From NCBI GenBank assembly GCA_039803545.1, contig JBDRYS010000001.1, forward strand, positions 623,866 to 687,865: a stretch of 64,000 bases of DNA, in the 5' to 3' direction. Under the pieces are notes generated by a model. It searched no databases, was not told where the DNA came from, and was given only the letters and a program-made list of their open reading frames with translations. Made by a program: the position numbers and the translations under genes. Source of the DNA: a candidate division WOR-3 bacterium (lineage in GTDB: Bacteria > Hydrothermota > Hydrothermia > UBA1063). Below are positions 54,235 through 63,758 of this stretch, in pieces. The number at the start of each line of letters is the position of its first letter. The first letter of the stretch is position 1.

Positions 54235-54272
54235 AGTCAAATTTTGACTGACCACCAATTTTAACCTAAAAT
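54235..54272 (+). promoter_or_regulatory. MarR promoter with overlapping operator dyad
   Basis: TTGACT (54244-54249), 17-bp spacer and TAAAAT (54267-54272) precede AGGAGG at 54289-54294 and the ATG at 54302. The -35 box is the right arm of the perfect dyad AGTCAAA-T-TTTGACT (54235-54249), the likely autoregulatory MarR site. Confidence 0.65.
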
Positions 54273-54301
54273 AGTTAGCAATACGAACAGGAGGCTTAGT
54301 T

Positions 54302-54742
54302 ATGATAGAAAGAGAAGTTGAAAAGGTCATGAGGGAAGTCTATTCCCAGATAACGAAGGAAGGTAGAACGGCATTAAAAGAGATCAACCTCACACCGCCT
54401 CAATTCAACCTGATGGTTCACCTTTACTTTTGTGGACCACTCAACCAAACTAACCTGGCAAAAGACCTGTATCTCGCAAAAAGTACCATCTCAGGTATCG
54501 TTGAAAGACTGGAAAAGAGAAGATTTGTAAAAAGAGGGAAGGTTGAGGCAGATCGAAGAAGTGAAATTGTAATTCTGACCCCTCAGGGGGAAGAAGTAAT
54601 CCAGAGGGTTATCGATAAAAGAGTTGACTTTTTAAGAAAGCTTATGATGGATTTTACGGAAGAAGAAAAGGAAAAATTTCTTGAACTCCTAACAAAAATG
54701 AAGAATAAACTGCCGGAGTATTCCTCTGCCAAAAAATGTTAA
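54302..54742 (+). CDS. MarR-family transcriptional regulator
   Basis: 146 residues with a winged helix: NQTNLAKDLYLAKSTISGIV (recognition helix) and VEADRRSEIVILTPQGEEV (wing with the D-R-R motif), flanked by dimerization helices. It probably represses its own operon through the dyad at 54235-54249, including the DUF401 and ABC exporter genes. The stop overlaps the next start by 7 nt. The inducer is unknown. Confidence 0.93.
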   Translation: MIEREVEKVMREVYSQITKEGRTALKEINLTPPQFNLMVHLYFCGPLNQTNLAKDLYLAKSTISGIVERLEKRRFVKRGKVEADRRSEIVILTPQGEEVIQRVIDKRVDFLRKLMMDFTEEEKEKFLELLTKMKNKLPEYSSAKKC

Positions 54743-55875
54743 AAAACAGACGGATTCTTTCCACCACTTTATTTATATTCGGCTTAGCACTGACATTCGC
54801 CCTATTTGGACATTTTAAAGTTTCAGACACCCCCAAAATTTTTAACTACACATTCTTTAATCTTTTGATTCTTGTGATCCTTGTTCAGGCAATTACATCC
54901 ACTTTCAAAGTTAAGAACTTTCATTTGAAGGTACTAAAACTGATCTCATCTCTTTCCGGCGACATCAGATTTTCATTACTTGTGCCGCCCATTATCTTTG
55001 GACTTTTGCCAATGCCTGCGGGCGCAATGCTAACGGCGGACCTCAGCAGAAAGGTGGGTGAAGAACTTAAAGCGGAAAGGAAATGGGTATTTTTCTTTAA
55101 TTACTGGTTTAGGCACGTCTGCGAATTCTCCTGGCCCTTATACGGCGCGTTAATCATTGCAGCGGGCCTTGCCAATATTCCCGTCAAGGACTTCCTTGTA
55201 TCAACACTACCCTATATGGGGCTCGCCCTCCTTATCGGTCTATTTTTCCTCTTTACAAGAGTAAAAGGAAATGGAAATGGTGAAAAAGTAAAGGCTAAAG
55301 GCTCCGAAATAATAAGATACTCAATCTCTGCCCTTTGGCCTGTAATTTTAATAATCACCTTAACTTTCATGAAAGTGGACATGAAAATAACCCTCCTTGT
55401 TGTTCTCCTATTGCTCTTCCTTTTCGAGAGAGTGGAATTCAAAGAAATAATCTACACCGTTAAAAATTCAATAATTTCAGAGATAACTCTCATCGTCCTC
55501 GTTGTCTTGATTTTCAAAGGAGTAGTAGAAAATACAAGTATTCTTAGCAGTTTTGCAAATTTTTTATCAATGCATAATGTACCAACTATCGTCCCCGTTA
55601 TAATTTTACCAATGATCATGGCCATTTTAACAGGTATCACCTCCGCAGGGATCGGCGCTACAGCACCAATTTTATCAATATTATTTGCCCAAAATCCTGC
55701 ATTCCCCTATGTGGCTTATATTTCCGCCATCGCTGGCGTCTTGCTCTCACCCTTCCATCTATGCCTTATAACTACCAAAGAGTACTACAAAATCTCCTTC
55801 AAGGATGTTTACTCAACGATCCTTTTACCAGTTGGAGTAATTGAGACAATTGCAATCCTTAGAGGCTTACTATGA
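54736..55875 (+). CDS. DUF401-family membrane protein
   Basis: The 379-residue protein has about 9-10 hydrophobic helices and the DUF401 pattern with LPMPAGAMLTADLSRKVGEE and FNYWFRHVCEFSWPLYGALI; the latter half holds ITSAGIGATAPILSILFAQN. The family belongs to the ion-transporter clan of citrate/carboxylate carriers, but no member I know of has a proven function. It lies within the MarR operon, upstream of the ABC pair by a 4-nt overlap. Confidence 0.75.
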   Translation: MLKNRRILSTTLFIFGLALTFALFGHFKVSDTPKIFNYTFFNLLILVILVQAITSTFKVKNFHLKVLKLISSLSGDIRFSLLVPPIIFGLLPMPAGAMLTADLSRKVGEELKAERKWVFFFNYWFRHVCEFSWPLYGALIIAAGLANIPVKDFLVSTLPYMGLALLIGLFFLFTRVKGNGNGEKVKAKGSEIIRYSISALWPVILIITLTFMKVDMKITLLVVLLLLFLFERVEFKEIIYTVKNSIISEITLIVLVVLIFKGVVENTSILSSFANFLSMHNVPTIVPVIILPMIMAILTGITSAGIGATAPILSILFAQNPAFPYVAYISAIAGVLLSPFHLCLITTKEYYKISFKDVYSTILLPVGVIETIAILRGLL

Positions 55876-57599
55876 AAGGGATACTGAAGAGGCTCTGGAA
55901 GTACAAGCTATCTATCTTCCTCGGAATTTTTAGTCTCCTTATTGTTGATGGAGCACAACTAATCATCCCGCTTGTCATTAGAAAAAGCATCAATCTGATC
56001 CAATCTGGCCACGCTACAATGATGATTCTTGGCAGATACGCACTCTATATCCTTGGATTGACGCTAATTATCGCCATACTAAGATTCTTCTGGAGATACT
56101 TCATTATGGGAACGGCAAGAAAGGTGGAAAGGGACATCCGAGAGGAAATATATTTTCATCTTGTTAAACTTTCAGCAAATTTCTTCAACAAAGAAAGAAC
56201 TGGCGAACTCATGGCCCTCGTAACTAACGACACTGATGCTGTCAGAATGGCAGCAGGTATGGGACTTGTACAGATTACCGACATAATTGTCTATTCAACA
56301 TTCTCCCTGGCAATAATGTTCAAGATTTCGCCAATGTTAACAATCTATGCCTTGTTGCCATTGCCACTTATAAGTCTCCTTATATCCTTTTCTGGTAGGC
56401 TAAACTACAAATATTTCAAAGAAGTACAAGAAACTTTCTCCTACCTCACTGAGAAGATAAGGGAGTCCATAGTTGGAATTCGTGTTCTTAAGGGATTTTC
56501 GCAGGTGGATGGCCAAATTAAAGACATCGCAGTCACCAATGAAATATACTTTAAAAATAATATGAAACTCGCAAAAGTTTCGAGCCTATTTGAACCTGGC
56601 ATCCAGTTAGGTGCGACTTTATCTTTTGCAATTCTTTTATTTTTCGGAGGAAGAAAAGTTATATTAAACGAAATTTCCCTTGGAGACTTCGTGGCCTTCT
56701 CCAGCTATCTCGGAATGATGATCTGGCCAATGATTGCTATAGGCTTCCTGGTCAATATGCTACAACGTGGTTCGGCCTCCATGGATCGTATTGAAAGAGT
56801 ATTAAAGGTTGAACCTGAAATCAAAAACCCACAACTACCCAGAAAAGTAAAAATAGAAGGAAGCATAGAGGTTAAAAATCTAACCTTTTCTTACGTTGAA
56901 GGACGCCCTGTCCTTATAGATATCAACTTTACCCTCAGGAAGGGGCAAAAACTCGGAATTATTGGAAGAACAGGATCGGGAAAGAGCACCCTTTGTTACC
57001 TCATACCGAGGGTCTTTGATCCACCAGAAGGTTCAATTTTTATCGAAGATGTAGATGTAAGGTATCACGATTTAACCAATCTTAGAAATGCCATTAGTTT
57101 TGTCCCACAAGAAAGTCTCCTATTCTCAGCTACTATAAGAGAAAATGTAGCCTACGGAAAGACAGACGCTACCGAGGAAGAGATTGTAAAGGCACTAAAA
57201 CTCGCTGAAATATACGATGAAGTTATGGAGATGCCAAATGGCCTTGATACCTTAGTAGGAGAAAGGGGGATCACCCTATCTGGTGGGCAAAAGCAAAGAA
57301 TAGCTATAGCAAGAGCCATCGTGAAAAATGCACCTATCTTCATAATCGATGACGCTCTATCAGCGGTAGATACTGAAACTGAAAATAGAATTCTTGAAAA
57401 TCTAAGGGAATTTTTAAGCGATAAAACTACGATCATTGTTTCTCACAGAGTTTCAGCTGTTATGGATGCAGATGAAATCATCGTTTTAGAGGACGGTAAG
57501 ATTGTTGATAGGGGAACCCACGAAGAATTAATATCCCGAGAAGGTTTTTACAAACATATCTTCGAACTACAAAAACTGGAGGAGGGACTTGTTCGGTAG
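55872..57599 (+). CDS. Heterodimeric ABC exporter subunit, degenerate catalytic site (TM287-like)
   Basis: 575 residues: six helices (about 15-315) and an ATPase domain with IIGRTGSGKSTLCYLI, signature TLSGGQKQRIAIARAI and Walker B IFIIDDALSAVD, where the second acidic residue is D494 instead of the catalytic Glu. The following partner has a full Glu. This asymmetry is that of heterodimeric exporters such as TM287/TM288. It exports hydrophobic compounds or lipids in the family; substrate unknown. The start overlaps DUF401 by 4 nt. Confidence 0.93.
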   Translation: MKGILKRLWKYKLSIFLGIFSLLIVDGAQLIIPLVIRKSINLIQSGHATMMILGRYALYILGLTLIIAILRFFWRYFIMGTARKVERDIREEIYFHLVKLSANFFNKERTGELMALVTNDTDAVRMAAGMGLVQITDIIVYSTFSLAIMFKISPMLTIYALLPLPLISLLISFSGRLNYKYFKEVQETFSYLTEKIRESIVGIRVLKGFSQVDGQIKDIAVTNEIYFKNNMKLAKVSSLFEPGIQLGATLSFAILLFFGGRKVILNEISLGDFVAFSSYLGMMIWPMIAIGFLVNMLQRGSASMDRIERVLKVEPEIKNPQLPRKVKIEGSIEVKNLTFSYVEGRPVLIDINFTLRKGQKLGIIGRTGSGKSTLCYLIPRVFDPPEGSIFIEDVDVRYHDLTNLRNAISFVPQESLLFSATIRENVAYGKTDATEEEIVKALKLAEIYDEVMEMPNGLDTLVGERGITLSGGQKQRIAIARAIVKNAPIFIIDDALSAVDTETENRILENLREFLSDKTTIIVSHRVSAVMDADEIIVLEDGKIVDRGTHEELISREGFYKHIFELQKLEEGLVR

Positions 57600-59658
57600 T
57601 CACGGTCACGGTGAACAAGCAGAAGTAACAGGAAAATTTTTCGATAGAAAGGTACTCAGAAGAACCCTTCAATTCGTAAAGCCTTACAAAAAGAATCTGG
57701 TTTTAGCCTTTTTATTTTTAATGATAACCAGCGCTATTCAGATCGCCATACCTGCTATTAACAGAAGGGCAATTGACTTCTATATCCTTCCATCCTACGT
57801 AGAGCTTACCGACACGACTTTAATCAAGAAATACAACTTAGAAAAATATGTAGTGCGGTTGGAGAACGGAAAGGTCTTGATAAGAAGACCAGCCCTTTCA
57901 AGGGTAATTTCCGCAGAACTCGAAAGAGTAAGGGCCTTTGGAACCACGCGATACATTTTAACAAGGAACATAATCCCAGGGAAAGAGAGCCTATTCGTAA
58001 AAACCTTAAATGGACTTTACGCCGTTGAGCAAAGCAAAATCAACATATTCTCAAAACTCCAGTTACTCCAAATTCGAAAGGAAGACATCCAGGAAGTCTA
58101 TAAACTTGCAACATTCCTCGTATTACTGTTATTTTTATCCTTTATCTTCTCCTTTTTGCAGGGCTACACCCTCCAGTACGTGACCCAAAAGGTTATGTAT
58201 GATATGAGGATGGCTATAACAAAGCATCTTTTGAACCTTCCCCTTTCCTACTTCGACAAAAACCCTACTGGCCGCTTAGTAACAAGGGCTACCAACGATG
58301 TTTCTGCTATTGCAGAAATGCTTAGCTCGGTCTTAATCTACCTCATAAAGGACTTCCTTGTCATTATCGGAGTCGTGATAATTATGATCAAAATGAACTT
58401 AAAACTTACCCTCCTGGTTCTAACAGTATCTCCAATTCTCCTTATCGTAACGATAGTGTTCCGATTAAAACTGCGAAACGCCTTCAGAAAAGTGAGGGCC
58501 AAGCTGGCGCAACTTAACGCCTTCTTACAGGAAAGCATCTCGGGAATAAGAATAATTCAAATTTTCAACCTCGAAGATGTTGTAAAAGGAAAATTCCAGA
58601 AGCACAATAAGGAATTATTCGACGCGAATATCGAACAACTTTATGTTTTCGCAACCTTTAGGCCCATCATTGATTTTCTAAGGGCAGTTACCGTCGCCCT
58701 TGTTATCTGGATTGGTGGTGGAGAAGTTATCAGGAATATGTTAACCTTCGGTTCATTGGTTGCCTTCTTATCTTACATCGATATGCTATTCCAGCCTATC
58801 GTAGAATTTTCAGAAAAATATAACATAATGCAATCAGCAATGGCTGCGGGTGACAGGATTTTTGAACTCCTGGACGAGCCCTTAGAGTTTAAAGGAAAAG
58901 GCTTACGAAAGGAAATCAGGGGTAAAGTGGAATTTAAGAACGTCTGGTTAGCTTATAACTCTGGAAATTGGGTCCTGAAGGATATAAGCTTCATTGTGAA
59001 CCCCGGAGAAACTTTGGCCATCGTCGGTCCAACGGGAGCAGGGAAAACCTCCCTTATATCTGCGATCTTTGGATTCTACCCCTACCAGAAAGGTCAAATA
59101 CTTATCGACGATATTCCACTGGAAGAATACGACCTTGATTATCTTAGATCCCAAATGGGATTGGTGCTACAAGATGTTTTCATTTTTTCTGGTGAACTTA
59201 AGAAGAACATCACATTGTACAATGAGAAAATTGGCGATGAAAAAGTTATAGAAGCAGCTAAAAGTGTTTATGCCCATACCTTCATTGAAAAACTGGAAAA
59301 TGGATACTCCACAATCCTCGGAGAAAGGGGTGCCTCCCTCTCCGTCGGTGAAAGGCAACTCCTCTCCTTCGCAAGGGCACTGGCCTTTAACCCTAAGATT
59401 CTCGTGCTTGATGAAGCAACCGCAAATGTAGATTCATACACTGAAAAATTGATTCAGCAGGCGATCAAAAAAGTCTTAAAGGGCCGAACTTCCATTGTAA
59501 TTGCCCATAGATTATCAACCATAAGGGATGCTGACAAAATTATTGTAATTTACGATGGAAGAATTGTAGAAGAAGGTAATCATGAATCGCTAATAGAGAA
59601 AAGAGGGATGTATTACCACCTATATATGCTTCAGTTTGCCAGAACTTCAAACTCGTAA
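57589..59658 (+). CDS. Heterodimeric ABC exporter subunit, catalytically competent (TM288-like), with extracytoplasmic insertion
   Basis: 689 residues: Walker [16 protein letters not shown], signature [16 protein letters not shown] and Walker [13 protein letters not shown] with E609. A stretch of roughly 90 residues between TM1 and TM2 (about 65-165, [16 protein letters not shown] ... [13 protein letters not shown]) is longer than the usual short loop and would lie outside the membrane. The start is TTG at 57589, set by GGAGGG six bases upstream, overlapping the partner's stop by 11 nt. Confidence 0.9.
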   Translation: MFGSHGHGEQAEVTGKFFDRKVLRRTLQFVKPYKKNLVLAFLFLMITSAIQIAIPAINRRAIDFYILPSYVELTDTTLIKKYNLEKYVVRLENGKVLIRRPALSRVISAELERVRAFGTTRYILTRNIIPGKESLFVKTLNGLYAVEQSKINIFSKLQLLQIRKEDIQEVYKLATFLVLLLFLSFIFSFLQGYTLQYVTQKVMYDMRMAITKHLLNLPLSYFDKNPTGRLVTRATNDVSAIAEMLSSVLIYLIKDFLVIIGVVIIMIKMNLKLTLLVLTVSPILLIVTIVFRLKLRNAFRKVRAKLAQLNAFLQESISGIRIIQIFNLEDVVKGKFQKHNKELFDANIEQLYVFATFRPIIDFLRAVTVALVIWIGGGEVIRNMLTFGSLVAFLSYIDMLFQPIVEFSEKYNIMQSAMAAGDRIFELLDEPLEFKGKGLRKEIRGKVEFKNVWLAYNSGNWVLKDISFIVNPGETLAIVGPTGAGKTSLISAIFGFYPYQKGQILIDDIPLEEYDLDYLRSQMGLVLQDVFIFSGELKKNITLYNEKIGDEKVIEAAKSVYAHTFIEKLENGYSTILGERGASLSVGERQLLSFARALAFNPKILVLDEATANVDSYTEKLIQQAIKKVLKGRTSIVIAHRLSTIRDADKIIVIYDGRIVEEGNHESLIEKRGMYYHLYMLQFARTSNS

Positions 59659-59673
59659 AATCGGGAGGTGATA

Positions 59674-60489
59674 ATGAAGCCATACAAGGGTATTGCTCTA
59701 ACAATTGCAGGAAGCGACTCGGGAGGTGGAGCAGGTATCCAAGCAGATCTAAAGACCTTTGAAGCCTTTGACGTTTATGGGATGAGTGTAATAACCGCTC
59801 TAACGGCACAAAACACCTACTCCGTCACGGGAATTTATCCCGTTACCCCTGAGTTTGTAAAACTTCAGATAGAAACAGTTTTTGAAGACATAGTTCCCGG
59901 AGCGGTAAAAACTGGCATGTTGTTCACAAAAGAAATAATAGAAGTTGTTGCTAAATGTATGCGAAAATACAATGTGGAAAAATTAGTAGTAGACCCCGTT
60001 ATGGTAGCGAAGAGTGGAGCAAAACTGCTAAGAGACGATGCAATCGATGCCCTTGTAAAGACCCTGTTACCTACTGCATTCCTTGTGACCCCTAATATTC
60101 CAGAAGCCGAAATAATAGCAGAAATGAGAATTTCTTCGGAAAAGGATATGATAAAAGCCGGCGAAAAAATTCTCTCAAAGGGGCCAAAATGGGTTTTAGT
60201 CAAAGGCGGACATTTAGACAGCGAAGAAGTAATTGATATCCTCGTTGGGAAAGAAGGCCATTTCAAATTTAAAGATGAAAAAATCCAAACCACTTCAACC
60301 CATGGAACGGGATGTACCCTTTCCTCAGCAATAGCTGCACTTTTATCTATGAATTACAGTGTTCAGAAGGCGGTATGCATAGCAAAGAGATACATTCAAC
60401 AGGCTATCAAAAATGCTCCGCCCATCGGACACGGACATGGGCCTTTACGCCATAAAACTGAAATTGAATTTGAATCAACCTGTTTTTGA
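59674..60489 (+). CDS. thiD: Hydroxymethylpyrimidine (phosphate) kinase
   Basis: The enzyme phosphorylates HMP and HMP-P for thiamine synthesis. The start [20 protein letters not shown], the [15 protein letters not shown] region and the late [14 protein letters not shown] anion hole are diagnostic. I use the ATG at 59674, with GGGAGG at 59663-59668; the in-frame GTG at 59668 overlaps that site. No other thiamine gene is in the window. It ends with a histidine-rich [10 protein letters not shown] segment. It sits between the ABC pair and the OGG2 gene. Confidence 0.95.
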   Translation: MKPYKGIALTIAGSDSGGGAGIQADLKTFEAFDVYGMSVITALTAQNTYSVTGIYPVTPEFVKLQIETVFEDIVPGAVKTGMLFTKEIIEVVAKCMRKYNVEKLVVDPVMVAKSGAKLLRDDAIDALVKTLLPTAFLVTPNIPEAEIIAEMRISSEKDMIKAGEKILSKGPKWVLVKGGHLDSEEVIDILVGKEGHFKFKDEKIQTTSTHGTGCTLSSAIAALLSMNYSVQKAVCIAKRYIQQAIKNAPPIGHGHGPLRHKTEIEFESTCF

Positions 60490-60515
60490 CATTAAAATCT
60501 ATTCAAAGTTAAAAC

Positions 60516-61151
60516 ATGAATGAAATAGAGAATCTTAAAAAGCTTTATGAGAAGCTTAAAAAACAGATAGAACAAAGACTGCAAGAGTTCACCGCTAAAA
60601 AAAACGATAACGAAATTGAGATTTTAAAAGAATTTGTGTTCTGCACTTTAACACCCCAATCAAAGGCAAAGGTCTGCTGGCAAGCAGTTGAAAATCTCTT
60701 TAATAACAAGGTCTATGTAAATCCAACGGAAGAAAACATAAAAAAATTCCTGAAGGGGGTCAGATTCCCTAATAACAAAGCAGAATTTGTCGCCAACAAC
60801 CTCAGAAAAATAAAAGAGGACCATTTCGATCTCAAAAAATTTGTAAATTCCTCTACCCCTTCACAGGAAAAGAGAATGTTTCTCGTTAAAAACTTCAAAG
60901 GTTTTGGCATGAAGGAAGCAAGCCACTTCCTCCGGAATACGGGGCACTTCGACCTTGCTATCCTCGACAGGCATATCCTTCGTAACCTTCTTGAACTCGG
61001 GGTTATCGAAAAAGTTCCAGAAAGCTTAAGCACAAAAAACTATTTAGCGATAGAAGAGAAAATGAAGGATTTTTCAAATCAAATTGGCATTCCTTTCGCC
61101 CATTTAGACATGCTTCTATGGGCGAAGGAAGCCGGGGAGGTTTTTAAATGA
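60516..61151 (+). CDS. ogg: 8-oxoguanine DNA glycosylase/lyase, OGG2 type
   Basis: The 211-residue protein removes 8-oxoguanine and nicks the abasic strand. The helix-hairpin-helix shows KGFGMKEASHFLRNTG with the catalytic K133 and FDLAILDRHIL with D151, as in OGG2 enzymes of Thermotoga and methanogens; the C-terminal LDMLLWAKEAGEVFK matches the family's terminal lysine region. It overlaps the Fur gene by 4 nt. OGG2 enzymes are typical of thermophiles and anaerobes. Confidence 0.92.
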   Translation: MNEIENLKKLYEKLKKQIEQRLQEFTAKKNDNEIEILKEFVFCTLTPQSKAKVCWQAVENLFNNKVYVNPTEENIKKFLKGVRFPNNKAEFVANNLRKIKEDHFDLKKFVNSSTPSQEKRMFLVKNFKGFGMKEASHFLRNTGHFDLAILDRHILRNLLELGVIEKVPESLSTKNYLAIEEKMKDFSNQIGIPFAHLDMLLWAKEAGEVFK

Positions 61152-61582
61152 AAAACGAAATTACAGAAAAGGCAAAAAATATTTTAAAGAAACACGGAAT
61201 TCAGCCCTCTGTTCAAAGAATAAAAATTCTCGAATATCTGTTAATAAACAGAACCCACCCTTCCGCTGATGAAATTTACAGGAGTCTCAGCGCTGAACTC
61301 CCAACCCTTTCGAAGACTACTGTATACAACACCATCGAAACGCTTGTGGAAAAGGGGATAATAAAGCCTTTAAATATAGATTCAAGGGAACTTAGAGTGG
61401 ACGCAATTATCGAACCTCACGCCCACTTCCGCTGCATGGAGTGCGGCAAAATCTACGACGTCGAAATAGAAATGCCTGATTATATCAACAAAAAGGTGGG
61501 AGATGGTCACCTTGTAAAGGCTCAAGATCTTTATCTCGAAGGCATCTGCAATAGCTGTTTAAAAAAGAGTGAGAGAAAATGA
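61148..61582 (+). CDS. Fur/PerR-family metalloregulator
   Basis: 144 residues: an N-terminal winged helix (PSVQRIKILEYLLINRTHPS, LSKTTVYNTIETLVEKGIIK) and a dimerization domain with CMECGKIYDVE and CNSCLKK, the two structural zinc pairs. The H-x-H-F segment EPHAHFRCMEC contributes regulatory-metal ligands. Its place upstream of the flavoprotein genes and downstream of ogg suggests a peroxide-sensing (PerR) role, but Fur or Zur cannot be excluded. Overlaps are 4 nt on both sides. Confidence 0.9.
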   Translation: MKNEITEKAKNILKKHGIQPSVQRIKILEYLLINRTHPSADEIYRSLSAELPTLSKTTVYNTIETLVEKGIIKPLNIDSRELRVDAIIEPHAHFRCMECGKIYDVEIEMPDYINKKVGDGHLVKAQDLYLEGICNSCLKKSERK

Positions 61583-62568
61583 GCGAAATAGCGATTTACT
61601 TTTCGGGCACAGGCCATAATGAAAAGATAGCCTACGAGATCGCAAGTTTAAAAGGCATTGAGATTGCAAAGATCGAGGATAGTTTAAAGAGGAACTTTTT
61701 TAGAGACTCCTTTTATGCTCTGACAAAGAAAAATGTTCCATTCAAATTATCTACAGAGCTAAGTACTGAACACGATGAAATTTATTTATTAACGCCCGTT
61801 TGGGCTGGTCATCTTCCCGCTCCCGTGGTGAGTTTCCTCAGGAAATACTCTGAAAATTTAAAAAACAAAATAATCACTCTAATTTCGGTATCAGGGTTTG
61901 GAGAAAAGAACGCAAAGATAGTTGACCAGATTTACAAAATAACTGGCAATAAGCCAGAAAATTTCCTCTTTTTAAAGGATTCAGAACTGGAGTTAGGTGA
62001 ATATAAGAAAAAACTTGAAGCCTTTTTGCAAAAAAAAGGAGCATTAAATATGAACCCTTTTGCACTTACAAAATTAAGTTACGGCCTCTACATTGTAGCA
62101 ACAAAAGAGGGTGAAAAAATAAATGGGCAAATAGCCAACACAGTCTTTCAAGTCACTGCAGAACCGATTAAAGTTGCAGTTGCCCTTAATAAACTAAATT
62201 TAACCCATGAAATGGTTTCAAGGACCGGCAAATTTTCCGTTTCGGTGCTAACACAGGAAGCCCCCTTTACCTTCATCGGAAAGTTCGGCTTTAAAACAGG
62301 AAGAGATGTAAATAAGTTTGAAAGCGTAAATTATAGAATTTCTGACAACGGCTTACCAATAGTTCTTGACTACACCTGTGCTTACATAGAATGTAAGGTA
62401 GTAAACAGCTTTGATGCCGGAACACACACTATCTTTCTTGGAGAAGTTATTGACGCCGACATATTATCAGAAAATCCACCGATGACCTACGATTATTATC
62501 ATAAAGAAGTCAAGGGGAAAACCCCCAAAACGGCTTCAACCTACATAAAAGAGGAAAAGAAGGAGTAA
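61579..62568 (+). CDS. Flavodoxin-like / flavin-reductase fusion protein
   Basis: Residues 1-155 are flavodoxin-like with the phosphate loop FSGTGHNEKIA and LLTPVWAGHLPAPVVSF. From about 165 on is a split-barrel flavin reductase domain (LSYGLYIVATKEGEKINGQI, ANTVFQVTAEPIKVAVALNK, FIGKFGFKTGRD, YHKEVKGKTPKTASTY) like the first part of the Moorella high-molecular-weight rubredoxin, Hrb. The rubredoxin domain of Hrb is missing. Next to a flavodiiron protein, it probably passes electrons from NAD(P)H to it. The ATG overlaps Fur by 4 nt. Confidence 0.9.
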   Translation: MSEIAIYFSGTGHNEKIAYEIASLKGIEIAKIEDSLKRNFFRDSFYALTKKNVPFKLSTELSTEHDEIYLLTPVWAGHLPAPVVSFLRKYSENLKNKIITLISVSGFGEKNAKIVDQIYKITGNKPENFLFLKDSELELGEYKKKLEAFLQKKGALNMNPFALTKLSYGLYIVATKEGEKINGQIANTVFQVTAEPIKVAVALNKLNLTHEMVSRTGKFSVSVLTQEAPFTFIGKFGFKTGRDVNKFESVNYRISDNGLPIVLDYTCAYIECKVVNSFDAGTHTIFLGEVIDADILSENPPMTYDYYHKEVKGKTPKTASTYIKEEKKE

Positions 62569-62571
62569 AAA

Positions 62572-63756
62572 ATGGCGGTAAAGAAAATAAAAGAAGGGCT
62601 TTATTTAATCAACACTCTACACTGGGAAAGGAGGCTCTTTGACGAATTAATACCATTACCCGATGGCACTACCTACAATGCATACCTGATAATCGGGGAG
62701 CATAAAACAGCCCTTATCGATACCTCTGATACCTTAAAGGCTGAAGAATTCCTAAGGGATTTGGACACAATCGGGATAAAGAAAATAGACTACATCGTAT
62801 CGAACCATGCAGAGCAGGATCATTCGGGCGCAATCCCTTCAGTCCTCGAAAAGTTTAAGGAAGCCGTTGTGGTAACAAACGAAAAATGTGCCGAACTCCT
62901 TAAAACACACCTTCAAATACCATCCCAAAAGTTCTTAGTAATTAAAGAGAATGACACCATTGACCTCGGTGGAAAAACATTAAAATTTATTATGACTCCC
63001 TGGGTTCACTGGCCCGAGACTCAAACCACGCTGCTCCTCGAGGACAAAATAGCCTTTACCTGCGACTTCTTTGGCTCTCACCTTGCAACTACAGAATTCT
63101 TAAACAATGGTACTCCCGAACTCTACAAGGCTGCAAAACGATACTATGCCGAAATAATGGCGCCTTTTAGAAATATGATCCCAAAGAACATTGAGAAAAT
63201 AGAGGACTTTGGACCAGAAATGATCTGTCCAAGCCACGGGCCGATCCACACTAACCCACGATTTATAATAAATGCATACAAAGAATGGGCTTCCAGCAAG
63301 GTGAAAAACCTGGTGCTACTCCTTTATGTTTCAATGCATCACAGCACAGAAAGGGCGGTAAGATTCTTGGAACAAAAACTCATTGATGAGGGTGTTAATG
63401 TAAAGGTCTTTGGCTTACCAGTGGCTGACACAGGCGAAATAGCTATGGCTCTATTAGACGCAGCTACTCTTATCATTGCAACTCCAACCGTTCTTGCGAG
63501 TGCCCACCCACTTGCAATTTATTACACCTATCTCGCCAATGCCCTTAGACCAAAAACTAAATATCTGGCTATTGTAAATTCCTATGGATGGGGTGGAAAA
63601 ACCGCTGAAGACCTAAAAAATATTTTCTCCAACTTTAAAGGCGAAATTATTGATGTGATTTCTTTCAAAGGCTTACCCGATGAAAAAGCATACGAATCCC
63701 TCCAAAAACTGGCAAAAACCGTAGGTGAAAAGCACAGGGCTGAAGGGCTAATATAG
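62572..63756 (+). CDS. fprA: Flavodiiron protein (FprA type; O2/NO reductase)
   Basis: The 394-residue enzyme has a beta-lactamase-like diiron domain with H79, E81, D83 and H84 in SNHAEQDHSG, H146, D165 and H222 in CPSHGPIH, all canonical ligands, then a C-terminal flavodoxin domain (LVLLLYVSMHHSTERAVRFL, TPTVLASAHP). It reduces oxygen (to water) or nitric oxide in anaerobes without added rubredoxin domain. It is coupled to the flavin-reductase fusion, its likely electron donor, and to Fur/PerR. Confidence 0.95.
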   Translation: MAVKKIKEGLYLINTLHWERRLFDELIPLPDGTTYNAYLIIGEHKTALIDTSDTLKAEEFLRDLDTIGIKKIDYIVSNHAEQDHSGAIPSVLEKFKEAVVVTNEKCAELLKTHLQIPSQKFLVIKENDTIDLGGKTLKFIMTPWVHWPETQTTLLLEDKIAFTCDFFGSHLATTEFLNNGTPELYKAAKRYYAEIMAPFRNMIPKNIEKIEDFGPEMICPSHGPIHTNPRFIINAYKEWASSKVKNLVLLLYVSMHHSTERAVRFLEQKLIDEGVNVKVFGLPVADTGEIAMALLDAATLIIATPTVLASAHPLAIYYTYLANALRPKTKYLAIVNSYGWGGKTAEDLKNIFSNFKGEIIDVISFKGLPDEKAYESLQKLAKTVGEKHRAEGLI

Positions 63757-63758
63757 AA

